Assembly: GCA_051418075.1 (NCBI GenBank)
Contig: JBPRGG010000175.1
Span: 1-18,489 of the forward strand
DNA from: JBPRGG01 sp051418075
GTDB taxonomy: Bacteria > Bacteroidota > Bacteroidia > Cytophagales > Cyclobacteriaceae
Reading direction: 5' to 3'
Length of the DNA: 18,489 nucleotides
Positions 5,893 through 13,209 of the stretch are shown here, in pieces. Under the pieces are notes generated by a model. That model was not told the DNA's origin. It ran no database searches and worked only from the letters and a program-made list of their open reading frames with translations. Positions within the stretch are counted from its first letter, which is position 1. Every line of letters begins with the position of its first letter. A program made the position numbers and the translations under genes.

Positions 5893-7281
5893 TTATCCCA
5901 ATCCTGTCTCTTGCCACCGTACTTCAGCTGGCAATTTATTATTTTTGACTGCTATAGCTGAAACCCTTCCCGCTGCTTCTCCCATAGCCACAGCATTACC
6001 AGTAACCCTGTAACTGCTATGGGCAATAAAATCACCACTTATGCACCTGCCTGCCATCATTAAACCTGCAACATCTTTCGCAATCAATGACCTCAAAGGT
6101 ATATCATAAGGTTTTGCTTTAACACCCTGATCGTAGCTTCTACCTTTTTTTTGGGTATTTTTATCCTCATTCTCCCGGCTGGTAGAATGCACATCAACCG
6201 GAAAAGTAACCCGGCATACAGCATCATCAAAACGAGCTCCTTCAATCAGGTCTTTGCTGGACACGGTATATATCCCATGTATTCTTCGTCCCTCCCTCAC
6301 CCCAATTTGTTCGGCTGTAGCTACCAAACGGATGTTTTGCCAGGGATTTCCGGTTGATTTCAAAGCATTAATAATTTGATGTAGTTCTTTTCGGGCTGCT
6401 ATTGTAGCCTTGGTAACCTCAGCTGCACTTATTCCTTTATAACCATATTCATGATTGGCCATCAGCATGTATAAATCTTTGCTAATAGGATAAAGTCCCG
6501 GTTTTTGATAGGAAGGATTATATCCTCCAGCTTTTATCTGCGCCACCAGCCTTCGTTTAGATAACTGCCCCTTATCTCCAGCAAATCGAACAAATGTTTC
6601 AACTTCATCAAAATGAATACCTGAAACCAGAGCCAACAGGCTCATGGGTTGTGTTTGCCCCAGAGGACCTCCCCAATCATAACCACAACCAGCTCTTGCA
6701 GCCAGATCACCATCACCAGTGGTATCAATAAAACTTTTTCCAGCCCATGCTTCACGGCCAGATTTTGATTCAGTGATAATGTGGGTAAGACGATTTTGAC
6801 TATTTTTAACAGTACTTACCACGCGTGTTTGCAAAAGGATATCTACTCCGGCATCCAGACACAATTCCTCCAGCAGCAATTTCATTTTTTCCACATCAAA
6901 GGCGAAAATATTGCCGGTATTAATATCACATTGGGCTTCCATTTTAATTAATCGATTCCTGATCTCAGCCATGATACCTTCTTTGTTAGCCTGATCCAGG
7001 ATCCAGCTTAAAAGCCCTGATGTCCAGACCCCACCCAGGCAACCATGAACTTCTACCAGCAGGGTTTTGGCTCCATTTCGACCAGCCTCAATTGCCGCCG
7101 CTACCCCAGCTGGCCCGGCCCCGGCAACAATGACATCATAAAATTCCATGACCGGAATGTCGCGAGCGGGCTCCCGGCATATATTATTTTCCAAATTCGT
7201 CTTGGCCAAAGAACCATGAGCCAGAAAGCCAGCTGATGACGCTGAAATTACAGTTGATTTTATAAAAGATCTGCGTTTCAT
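5893..7281 (-). CDS. Tat-exported FAD-dependent oxidoreductase (FAD_oxidored family)
   Basis: 462 residues. The N-terminus 'MKRRSFIKSTVISASSAGFLAHGSLAK' is a twin-arginine (Tat) signal, so the folded flavoprotein is exported to the periplasm. A Rossmann dinucleotide-binding motif follows at residues 51-75 (VIVAGAGPAGVAAAIEAGRNG, GxGxxG at 54-59), then 'ILLQTRVV', 'FIDTTGDGDLAARAG' (the FAD-contacting TGDGD motif of PF12831) and the C-terminal 'IAKDVAGLMMAGRCISGDFIAHSSYRVTGNAVAMGEAAG'. In Bacteroidota these proteins commonly accompany polysaccharide or sugar-acid utilisation genes; the substrate cannot be predicted. It stands alone: a terminator at 7443-7468 separates it from the upstream gene, and it converges with xseAB. 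The terminator at 5582-5610 probably ends it. Confidence 0.85.
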   Translation of the reverse strand: MKRRSFIKSTVISASSAGFLAHGSLAKTNLENNICREPARDIPVMEFYDVIVAGAGPAGVAAAIEAGRNGAKTLLVEVHGCLGGVWTSGLLSWILDQANKEGIMAEIRNRLIKMEAQCDINTGNIFAFDVEKMKLLLEELCLDAGVDILLQTRVVSTVKNSQNRLTHIITESKSGREAWAGKSFIDTTGDGDLAARAGCGYDWGGPLGQTQPMSLLALVSGIHFDEVETFVRFAGDKGQLSKRRLVAQIKAGGYNPSYQKPGLYPISKDLYMLMANHEYGYKGISAAEVTKATIAARKELHQIINALKSTGNPWQNIRLVATAEQIGVREGRRIHGIYTVSSKDLIEGARFDDAVCRVTFPVDVHSTSRENEDKNTQKKGRSYDQGVKAKPYDIPLRSLIAKDVAGLMMAGRCISGDFIAHSSYRVTGNAVAMGEAAGRVSAIAVKNNKLPAEVRWQETGLG

Positions 7282-7333
7282 ATTTTACATGGTTTTGAAA
7301 ATACCAATTCCTCCCTATCCAATCAATCTTCCC

Positions 7334-7341
7334 CAAATATA
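7334..7341 (-). promoter_or_regulatory. Candidate -7 box for the oxidoreductase gene
   Basis: TATATTTG on the minus strand matches TAnnTTTG, 52 nt upstream of the ATG at 7281. The gene upstream ends at a terminator, so a promoter is needed in this gap. A clear -33 element is not visible. Confidence 0.3.
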
Positions 7342-7442
7342 AATATAACTTGCTCTATCGCCTGAGTTAAGCACCTTTTGTTTTTTTTTAATCAAATCGT
7401 GAATTAAACAATTATGCAGAAGAACGCTTAATTGGATTCAAG

Positions 7443-7468
7443 ATATAAAAAGGGGAATTACTCCCCCT
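7443..7468 (-). terminator. Strong Rho-independent terminator
   Basis: On the minus strand GGGGAG-TAA-TTCCCC (7466-7452) forms a compact six-pair stem with one G-T wobble, followed directly by a T-rich tail with six T in a row. It lies about 70 nt past the stop of the outer-membrane protein gene (7540) and ends that operon. Confidence 0.75.
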
Positions 7469-7539
7469 GGTGATTAAGTATAATGTTTACAGGTTGCTGT
7501 GCTTTTTAACCATTACCTGAAACCGAACTCATATCCTAT

Positions 7540-8058
7540 TTAAAAATGATATCTAACACCCACCCCTAAAGTGCTCATCCTGACCGGCTCCCGGTCCTTG
7601 GCCACATTCTTGCCCAAACCGATTCCCAGATCAAGCGTATAGGATAACCTGGATCTGGCCGGTATGATATCGAAGCCGATTTTAGCCACACCACCCAGAT
7701 GAAACTGGTTGGAACGGTCTGCTGCCTGGCCGAATAACCTTTCAATGCCATCATCATATTTACCTACCAGATTATACATGCCCAACCCCAGGAAAGGCTG
7801 AAAAGCTTTGGACTGAAATGGCTGATAGATAATTAAAAATTGATGGGTGGGAACCCAATCCAAAAGCCCGGCATGGCTGATACCTAAATTATATTCCAGG
7901 GCAAACTGGTTATAATATCTTTTAAAAGTAAGACCATCCACCGCTTCCAGACCTATAGCGTTTCTTTTAGGTTGTTCCTGATCATTTTCGGTGGTTTGTG
8001 CCTGTAATGTTAAACCGGTAAAAACAAAAACAAGGGTAATAATACAGATCTTTTTCAT
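7540..8058 (-). CDS. Outer-membrane beta-barrel protein
   Basis: 172 residues. A Sec signal peptide (MKKICIITLVFVFTGLTLQAQ, cleavage after AQA/Q) is followed by alternating strands with aromatic girdles: 'NQFALEYNLGIS', 'HQFLIIYQPF', 'FQPFLGLGMYNLVGKY', 'NQFHLGGVAKIGFDII', 'LSYTLDLGIGLG'. The terminal strand 'MSTLGVGVRYHF' ends in Phe, the usual BAM recognition end. Size suggests an eight-stranded barrel of the OmpW/OmpA-like or DUF3575-like kind. It is the last gene of a minus-strand cluster, 13 nt after the small HTH gene, and is followed by a strong terminator. Its function is unknown; it may anchor or assist the surface proteins encoded upstream. Confidence 0.75.
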   Translation of the reverse strand: MKKICIITLVFVFTGLTLQAQTTENDQEQPKRNAIGLEAVDGLTFKRYYNQFALEYNLGISHAGLLDWVPTHQFLIIYQPFQSKAFQPFLGLGMYNLVGKYDDGIERLFGQAADRSNQFHLGGVAKIGFDIIPARSRLSYTLDLGIGLGKNVAKDREPVRMSTLGVGVRYHF

Positions 8059-8071
8059 AATAGTTTGATTT

Positions 8072-8272
8072 TTAGTTTTTCATGATGTATTTATTGATTG
8101 TTCTGACAAATTTTATTTCATAACCTGAATTTTTCAGGAATTGTATCATCCTTAAAACTGTCCTCTCAGAGACTTCCAGTTTTTCACTAAATTCTTTGGG
8201 AGTTCCCGCACGATTTTTTTGGATCAGGTAAATCAACAATTCCAATTTTTGTCTGTAGGTAAAATAATCCAT
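8072..8272 (-). CDS. Small helix-turn-helix protein
   Basis: 66 residues from the ATG at 8272, which is only 2 nt after the stop of the upstream T9SS gene (TAA-TC-ATG). An alternative ATG at 8296 would overlap that gene by 22 nt. It consists almost entirely of one winged HTH of the HTH_11 type: 'YRQKLELLIYLIQKNRAGTPKEFSEKLEVSERTVLRMIQFLKNSGYEIKFVRTINKYIM'. No sensor or oligomerisation domain is present. Such stand-alone HTH proteins occur in Bacteroidota, but their targets are rarely known. Tight spacing on both sides puts it in the operon with the T9SS cargo and the beta-barrel gene, so it may control that operon. Confidence 0.75.
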   Translation of the reverse strand: MDYFTYRQKLELLIYLIQKNRAGTPKEFSEKLEVSERTVLRMIQFLKNSGYEIKFVRTINKYIMKN

Positions 8273-8274
8273 GA

Positions 8275-10899
8275 TTATTTGATTATTTGCACCCATCCTT
8301 TGTAATCCCGATCATAGCGGGGAATATAAAGATGATAATAGTAGGTGCCAGATGATACATTAAACCCATTCCAATCGCCCTGGTAGCCCACTTTATCAAA
8401 TACTTTGTTCCCATTCCTATCTACTATGGTCATATGATTGTCTGGATATAGTTCCAACTTATCGATAAAGAAGGTTTGATTGTACTGATCATTATTGGGA
8501 GTAAATACATTTGGTATGGTTAATTTATGCTCAAACTGTATAGCCAGTTGGTTAGACCAGGATGCATAAGGCTGGTCTTTATGTACCGCTTTCACCTTAA
8601 AGGAGTGATTAAATCCATCTCTGCCATTGCCAAATTGATAGCTCCTTTGATCAGGTTCCAATAGCGCTACGAATTGAAACTCAGCTTCATCATCTATTTT
8701 GCGCCATATTTCATAATGGCTCAATTGATCCTGCCAGCCATAATAGGGCAACCAATGTATGAATAGCGATTCTTCCTTTTGATTTGCTGTTCCTTCCAAC
8801 AGCATGGTGTTATGGACCGGGCTTTCAATGGGTTGTTCACAGCCATTGACATTACGTATTATATATTCATAACCATTAATATCTGCAAACACCAGGCTGT
8901 CCTGCCATTGGAAACGATCAGCAGGTAGTTGGGCCATTAGTTGCCAGGTGGTTCCATCGAATTCTACTCTTTCAACATCATGTGAGCGGGCTAACCGATC
9001 CGGTGCATTACTGGTCCAGTGAATCTGAGCCAGACTATCGCTGACAGGATCTATCGTGACATATTGGATATCGATCACGGTGGTATCTTCGAACACAGTC
9101 ACATCCAGGGTGTCGGATACGCCGTAACAAACCGTATCCACAGTAGTACTTTGTTCGGCAATCCAGATTTGATGGGGAGTACCTGCTTCCCAGACTACCT
9201 TTACCTGGTGACTGCCCTGACCTTCCAGGATCTCTCCCTGAATGAGTTGCCAGGTATAAACAGACCCGGTGGTGCGGGGAACCTGGTACATGACCTGGTC
9301 TTTCAGGTTTTGGCAAACTGCCGTGAGGCCATGCGGAGTAGCAGGTTTTAATTGCACATTTACGGTAACTGGAAGTATTGTGGTATCCGAGGCGCAACCG
9401 ATTTCATTTTTGGCTAAAATCTTAACGGAAGCTTGTTCATTGCTTTCTCCCCAATCTACTTTTATTTGAGACCCTTCGTTTTGCTTTATCTTTCCCCCTT
9501 TAACTAGCCATTCGTAGGTGTAACCGGCTTCATCCACTGCAAAATAATCCACATTTTCTACAAAAGGACATACTGAAGCAGGACCTGAAAGGGCGGTTTG
9601 AGGATTAGTATATACCTCTACTACGGTGGTATCTGTTTTTTCACAATAGCCTTTCTTACCGGTTACTGTATATATAAATTCTTTTCGCTTATCCGGTTTT
9701 TGAGGATAGTAGAATTCCGGATTGGGCAAAGTATCTGAATCTAAATGAACAGATGGTGTCCAATGATAGGATAGGGTGGTATCGGTATGATCGGCTAGTT
9801 TTACTGCTGCTCCTTCACAAAGCTGAACGGTATCGTATGGATCCAATGCAATGTCGGGGAAACCGGTTGGATTGGCATAACTGGAAAGCATAAAGGGCAG
9901 GTGATTGACATTAATCAGGTTGGTTTCCAGGGCTATGTTGCAGCCCCGGCCAAAGACGTTAGGCTTGTGAATTACATAAAGGTCTTCATCATCGCCGTCA
10001 ATATAAATTTTACCATTGGTGGCAATTTGAATGTCTACAAATAGTGGTTTGGAAGAGAATACCAGTTTTCGCTTTCCAGGTTCAGCCAAATTTATTTGTT
10101 CAATTTCGCCCGCATGTCTTTTGGCCACATAAAGAATTTGGCTGTTGGGAGAAAATTCAATATTGTTAATTTCTACTTCCATCTCAAGTTTTGTAGTTTT
10201 ATTAATTTTTCCTTGAGTAAAATCATAGTCTAAAATAAACAAATAGTGTTTGTCAATTATTACAGCGCCAAAGGCCACTTTTTTGCTATCGGGTGAGGCT
10301 TTCATATTGGCAGGTAAATATTTTAATTGATATGACGGGTCGAGTTTATTGACTACCGGTTCAGGGTCTATACCATTAGAATCGATCCGGTAACTATGTA
10401 AAAAGTTCACCTCGCCCCAATTTTTGGTAATGACCCACATCAATTCATGATCACATCCACTTACTACAGTATATCTATACTCCACATTTTTAGCCAACAA
10501 GCCTTCTTCCAGAATGCCGCCTTCATAGGTCTGAGGATCTACCTGCACCTTGCAGTAGTAAAGGTCATAACCACCATGATGCCCCAGGATGTAAAAAATG
10601 TCATCTGAACCAGGCATTGGGATGATCATCAAATTAAAAATATAAAGGTCATATTTTATATCGGCTATTTTTTTAAAATTATTGGTATAGACTGTCCAAC
10701 CATTTGTAGTAATCAGCAGGTTTCCATCAGCATCAGATAACGATGGATAGGAAGCATTTCCCAATGTCCCCTCCAGATAGGTGGTTTTAGGCGGATCATA
10801 GTTGAAATCGATAATACGACCTGGATGGGGCCATAGGTTCTGTCCAGAAACATAAACCGGTAAAAATAGCAAAATACACATCAACTTATTTTTGAGCAT
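8275..10899 (-). CDS. Large secreted protein with T9SS type B (CHU_C) sorting domain
   Basis: 874 residues. Signal peptide MLKNKLMCILLFLPVYVSGQ. Residues about 25-350 look like a beta-propeller (repeated 'DGNLLITTNGWTVY', 'MKASPDSKKVAFGAV', 'IEFSPNSQILYVAKR', 'IQIATNGKIYI' blades). Two or three PKD-like Ig domains follow (about 360-610, each with 'VC' and 'Y-W' landmarks), then a fibronectin-III-like region (about 620-790). The last 80 residues, from 'IPNVFTPNNDQYNQTF' to 'GTYYYHLYIPRYDRDYKGWVQIIK', are the gliding-motility-associated C-terminal domain. This architecture marks cargo of the type IX secretion system displayed on the cell surface; an adhesin-like or structural role is likely. 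Its start codon lies inside a hairpin (10898-10935). Two nt downstream begins the small HTH gene. Confidence 0.88.
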   Translation of the reverse strand: MLKNKLMCILLFLPVYVSGQNLWPHPGRIIDFNYDPPKTTYLEGTLGNASYPSLSDADGNLLITTNGWTVYTNNFKKIADIKYDLYIFNLMIIPMPGSDDIFYILGHHGGYDLYYCKVQVDPQTYEGGILEEGLLAKNVEYRYTVVSGCDHELMWVITKNWGEVNFLHSYRIDSNGIDPEPVVNKLDPSYQLKYLPANMKASPDSKKVAFGAVIIDKHYLFILDYDFTQGKINKTTKLEMEVEINNIEFSPNSQILYVAKRHAGEIEQINLAEPGKRKLVFSSKPLFVDIQIATNGKIYIDGDDEDLYVIHKPNVFGRGCNIALETNLINVNHLPFMLSSYANPTGFPDIALDPYDTVQLCEGAAVKLADHTDTTLSYHWTPSVHLDSDTLPNPEFYYPQKPDKRKEFIYTVTGKKGYCEKTDTTVVEVYTNPQTALSGPASVCPFVENVDYFAVDEAGYTYEWLVKGGKIKQNEGSQIKVDWGESNEQASVKILAKNEIGCASDTTILPVTVNVQLKPATPHGLTAVCQNLKDQVMYQVPRTTGSVYTWQLIQGEILEGQGSHQVKVVWEAGTPHQIWIAEQSTTVDTVCYGVSDTLDVTVFEDTTVIDIQYVTIDPVSDSLAQIHWTSNAPDRLARSHDVERVEFDGTTWQLMAQLPADRFQWQDSLVFADINGYEYIIRNVNGCEQPIESPVHNTMLLEGTANQKEESLFIHWLPYYGWQDQLSHYEIWRKIDDEAEFQFVALLEPDQRSYQFGNGRDGFNHSFKVKAVHKDQPYASWSNQLAIQFEHKLTIPNVFTPNNDQYNQTFFIDKLELYPDNHMTIVDRNGNKVFDKVGYQGDWNGFNVSSGTYYYHLYIPRYDRDYKGWVQIIK

Positions 10900-10935
10900 A
10901 AACCCGTATATATAATGTTAAAAATACGGGTTTAT
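10898..10935. promoter_or_regulatory. 12-bp hairpin covering the start of the CHU_C protein gene
   Basis: ATAAACCCGTAT (10898-10909) and ATACGGGTTTAT (10924-10935) are perfect inverted copies with a 14-nt loop. On the minus strand the ATG of the 874-residue protein (10899-10897) overlaps the end of the stem, so the whole translation-initiation region of that mRNA is in the paired arm. U-tracts on both sides are short. It may be a weak bidirectional terminator after the 461-residue gene, a translational switch, or both. Confidence 0.6.
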
Positions 10936-10949
10936 TATTTATATTACAA

Positions 10950-12335
10950 TTACTTTACAATTAATATTTTTGATTTTTTATAGTTTCCACAAGTAAGCTC
11001 TATAATATATTTCCCTGTATTTAGATCGGAGATATTTAACGTTTTGGTTTTTTCATTTTTTACTTTGTCTTTTTTAATCAGGTTGTTTTTATCATCATAA
11101 ATAGTCAGTTCTGAGGTAGTGATGTTGTCTCCTAATTCTATTGTTATTTCCTGACTGGCTGGATTAGGATATACAGACATGTAATAGCAGTCATCTATTT
11201 GGTTATTAAAGGTTAAAGTACTGCTATACCCACATACATTCTTTGCTTTCACCCAAATATCATGGTATCCAACATCGTAGTTATCTGTACAGACTAAGAA
11301 GCTAGATCCGGAAAAATCAGTCCAATAAGGGCTTAGGGTGGGAGAATACCATTCATGTGAAGTGGCATTAGTACCTAGGTTAATAGAGTATGATTCACAT
11401 GCACCGGCACAATGGTAAGGAATGTAATCAGGATAAGGCATCCCTGGGGCTCCAGATTTAATGGAAACAGATTTTGTTTTTGTTGTGGTTTTATTGCATT
11501 GATTAGTCACTTTTACCTGAAGGGTCTTATTTCCTGTACTGGATGCCTGAATAAAAACGGTTGCAGGATTTGCTCCTGGTTGAAAAGTGTAACCAGTACC
11601 ACTCCAGTCATAGGACCAATTACTATTGTAGGTGACACGATGTGATTCCACACTTAACCCGCCATAACAGATATCCGAAGGCCCATAAATATAAGAAATG
11701 GAAGGCCCAGATCGATATATTGTTTTGGTTTGAGGATTAGAATACAATTGGCAAGTTTCATTAAACCCTTTAACTTCGACAGTTAAATTAGTTGTACCAC
11801 TATTGGGAGTAACTGTTTGTGTATTTGAATTGCCTCCTGACAAGCTGCCTGTTGTAGAATTCCAAATATATCTATCTGCATTAGCAACATTTGCGGTGAA
11901 TGAAACACTGGCCGTAGAACCGCATTCTAAGGCAGATACTGAGCTAACAAGAGAAGGAGTTGCTTTTTCTACCAAGGCTACTTCATGATAATCTTCTTTG
12001 ATGATATCATGAAACCAAGTGTAGTCTCCATATGCAGTGGCCCTTAATTCGCCAGTGCCATTAATATTATTCCAAACTACATCAATTATTCTGTCCCTCG
12101 TTAACACGATTTGCGTGCCTTGATAAACACCATTTATATATATTCCGCCATTGGTAACCTTCCATGTTACACCTTTAAAATTTGTATAATTATGGTCCAG
12201 TGTATAGGTTACTGTATGATTATCATTTGGGCAATAAGTAGATTTTCCTCCACGAATAGCCACCCAAACTAAGTCGGCTTTGCATGTTATTGATATAAAC
12301 ATGCCTAATGCAATTAATAAAAATATTCTTTTCAT
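10950..12335 (-). CDS. Secreted protein with PKD-like domains and T9SS type A sorting domain
   Basis: 461 residues. Signal peptide MKRIFLLIALGMFISITCKA. The body is a series of PKD/Ig-like beta domains rich in Gly, Asn, Ser, Thr and aromatic residues, with paired cysteines (for example 'PSLVSSVSALECGSTASVSFTA' and 'GPSISYIYGPSDICYGG'). The C-terminal 75 residues, from 'MSVYPNPASQEITIEL' to 'LNTGKYIIELTCGNYKKSKILIVK', are a textbook T9SS type A sorting domain (YPNPA...LSDLNTGKYI...K-LIVK pattern), which is removed on export. The product is a surface or secreted protein of unknown target. It is more AT-rich than the gene downstream, from which it is separated by about 50 nt and a hairpin. Upstream, 269 nt of very AT-rich DNA without a gene lie between it and a transposase relic. 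Confidence 0.85.
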   Translation of the reverse strand: MKRIFLLIALGMFISITCKADLVWVAIRGGKSTYCPNDNHTVTYTLDHNYTNFKGVTWKVTNGGIYINGVYQGTQIVLTRDRIIDVVWNNINGTGELRATAYGDYTWFHDIIKEDYHEVALVEKATPSLVSSVSALECGSTASVSFTANVANADRYIWNSTTGSLSGGNSNTQTVTPNSGTTNLTVEVKGFNETCQLYSNPQTKTIYRSGPSISYIYGPSDICYGGLSVESHRVTYNSNWSYDWSGTGYTFQPGANPATVFIQASSTGNKTLQVKVTNQCNKTTTKTKSVSIKSGAPGMPYPDYIPYHCAGACESYSINLGTNATSHEWYSPTLSPYWTDFSGSSFLVCTDNYDVGYHDIWVKAKNVCGYSSTLTFNNQIDDCYYMSVYPNPASQEITIELGDNITTSELTIYDDKNNLIKKDKVKNEKTKTLNISDLNTGKYIIELTCGNYKKSKILIVK

Positions 12336-12604
12336 GATTTAGTGGTTTAGTTAGTTAATTATTTATTAAATCATAAAAGTACATAACCTGACTGCCAAAG
12401 AATGGCGCTAATAAAAAAATGATATAAAAACATATTTTGTACTTAAAAAATAACCAAATAGTTTAATATTATAAGAAATAAATATTTATAAAGCTATATT
12501 ATATAATAAAAATATAAATCCTATACAGATAATTATGGCCTAAAAATATTCCTTTTGATACTGGATAACATCGATAGATTGAATAGTTTTTGTGAAGGTT
12601 CAAC

Positions 12605-13081
12605 CTAAGGTACTAATTCATTTAGTGCCATTATTGCCGGAGATAGAGTTATACCTCCCTTTTTCTGACCTCTTTTGGTTTCTGTCACTCCTTTGAGGAT
12701 GGCCTTAAAAAGAGACAGCCCGGAGGAATCCATGATGTAAAGCCGTTTTAAATCCGCATCGGTCAACCGGCTGTCCGTTAAGTGTTGAGCATGTTGGCTG
12801 GAAACCGAATTATAGATGTCCTCGAACTCCTGGCTGGTCCGGCGTAGATTGGCTTCAGATAAAGTGCTGCGCTTGACCAGATAGTTCAATCCCAAATGTG
12901 ACAGCTTGTGAGCATTGGCCAGTAAACCCAGAATCGTTTCCCGAATGGAACTATAATCTTCGAATACAACAAAAAGCATCACAACCATATGATTATAGGT
13001 TGATAATTTCTTCACATACGGTTCTGACCCGTGCTTTTTGGCAATCTTTTTGACTGCACCTTTATCAGTTTTTTGATTCTC
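12605..13081 (-). pseudogene. IS4-family (DUF4372-type) transposase relic
   Basis: One frame is open from 13081 to a stop at 12605. It reads 'KTDKGAVKKIAKKHGSEPYVKKLSTYNHMVVMLFVVFEDYSSIRETILGLLANAHKLSHLGLNYLVKRSTLSEANLRRTSQEFEDIYNS', the N-terminal domain of IS4-group transposases. It continues into the first catalytic Asp segment 'RLYIMDSSGLSLFKAILKGV...GQKKGGI'. It then departs from the family and stops (TLSPAIMALNELVP). The remaining DDE region (more than 200 residues, with the second Asp and the Glu) is missing. The N-terminus also lacks the usual first residues; a GTG at 13015 is only a nominal start. No terminal repeats were recognised, so the element is dead. Confidence 0.8.
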
Positions 13082-13102
13082 TTATATTTTTTATAGTTTG
13101 AC

Positions 13103-13186
13103 CTAATATATCCAAACCTTGAGAGCAGCAATTCTCATGGTGTGGTTCACCAAATTACATTCCTCTGCTGTAATATTCTTTGGTTC
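13103..13186 (-). pseudogene. Fragment of a WYL-regulator gene
   Basis: Minus-strand translation of 13186-13124 gives 'EPKNITAEECNLVNHTMRIAA', against 'EPMNLTAEECNLVNQTMRSAA' in the intact WYL regulator (3370-3432). By my count 54 of the 63 nucleotides agree, including a 23-nt exact run. The frame is lost on both sides: a stop at 13103-13105 downstream and a frame-breaking TGA just upstream. It is a scrap of a paralogous regulator gene, abutting the IS4-type relic. Confidence 0.75.
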
Positions 13187-13209
13187 ATGTCACTTTGAAT
13201 TTTTTATAT

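Noticed and set aside
9035..9397. 120-codon minus-strand open frame inside the T9SS type B gene
   Set aside because: It lies in another frame of a gene with clear domains, has Arg/His/Ser-rich shadow composition and no family resemblance.
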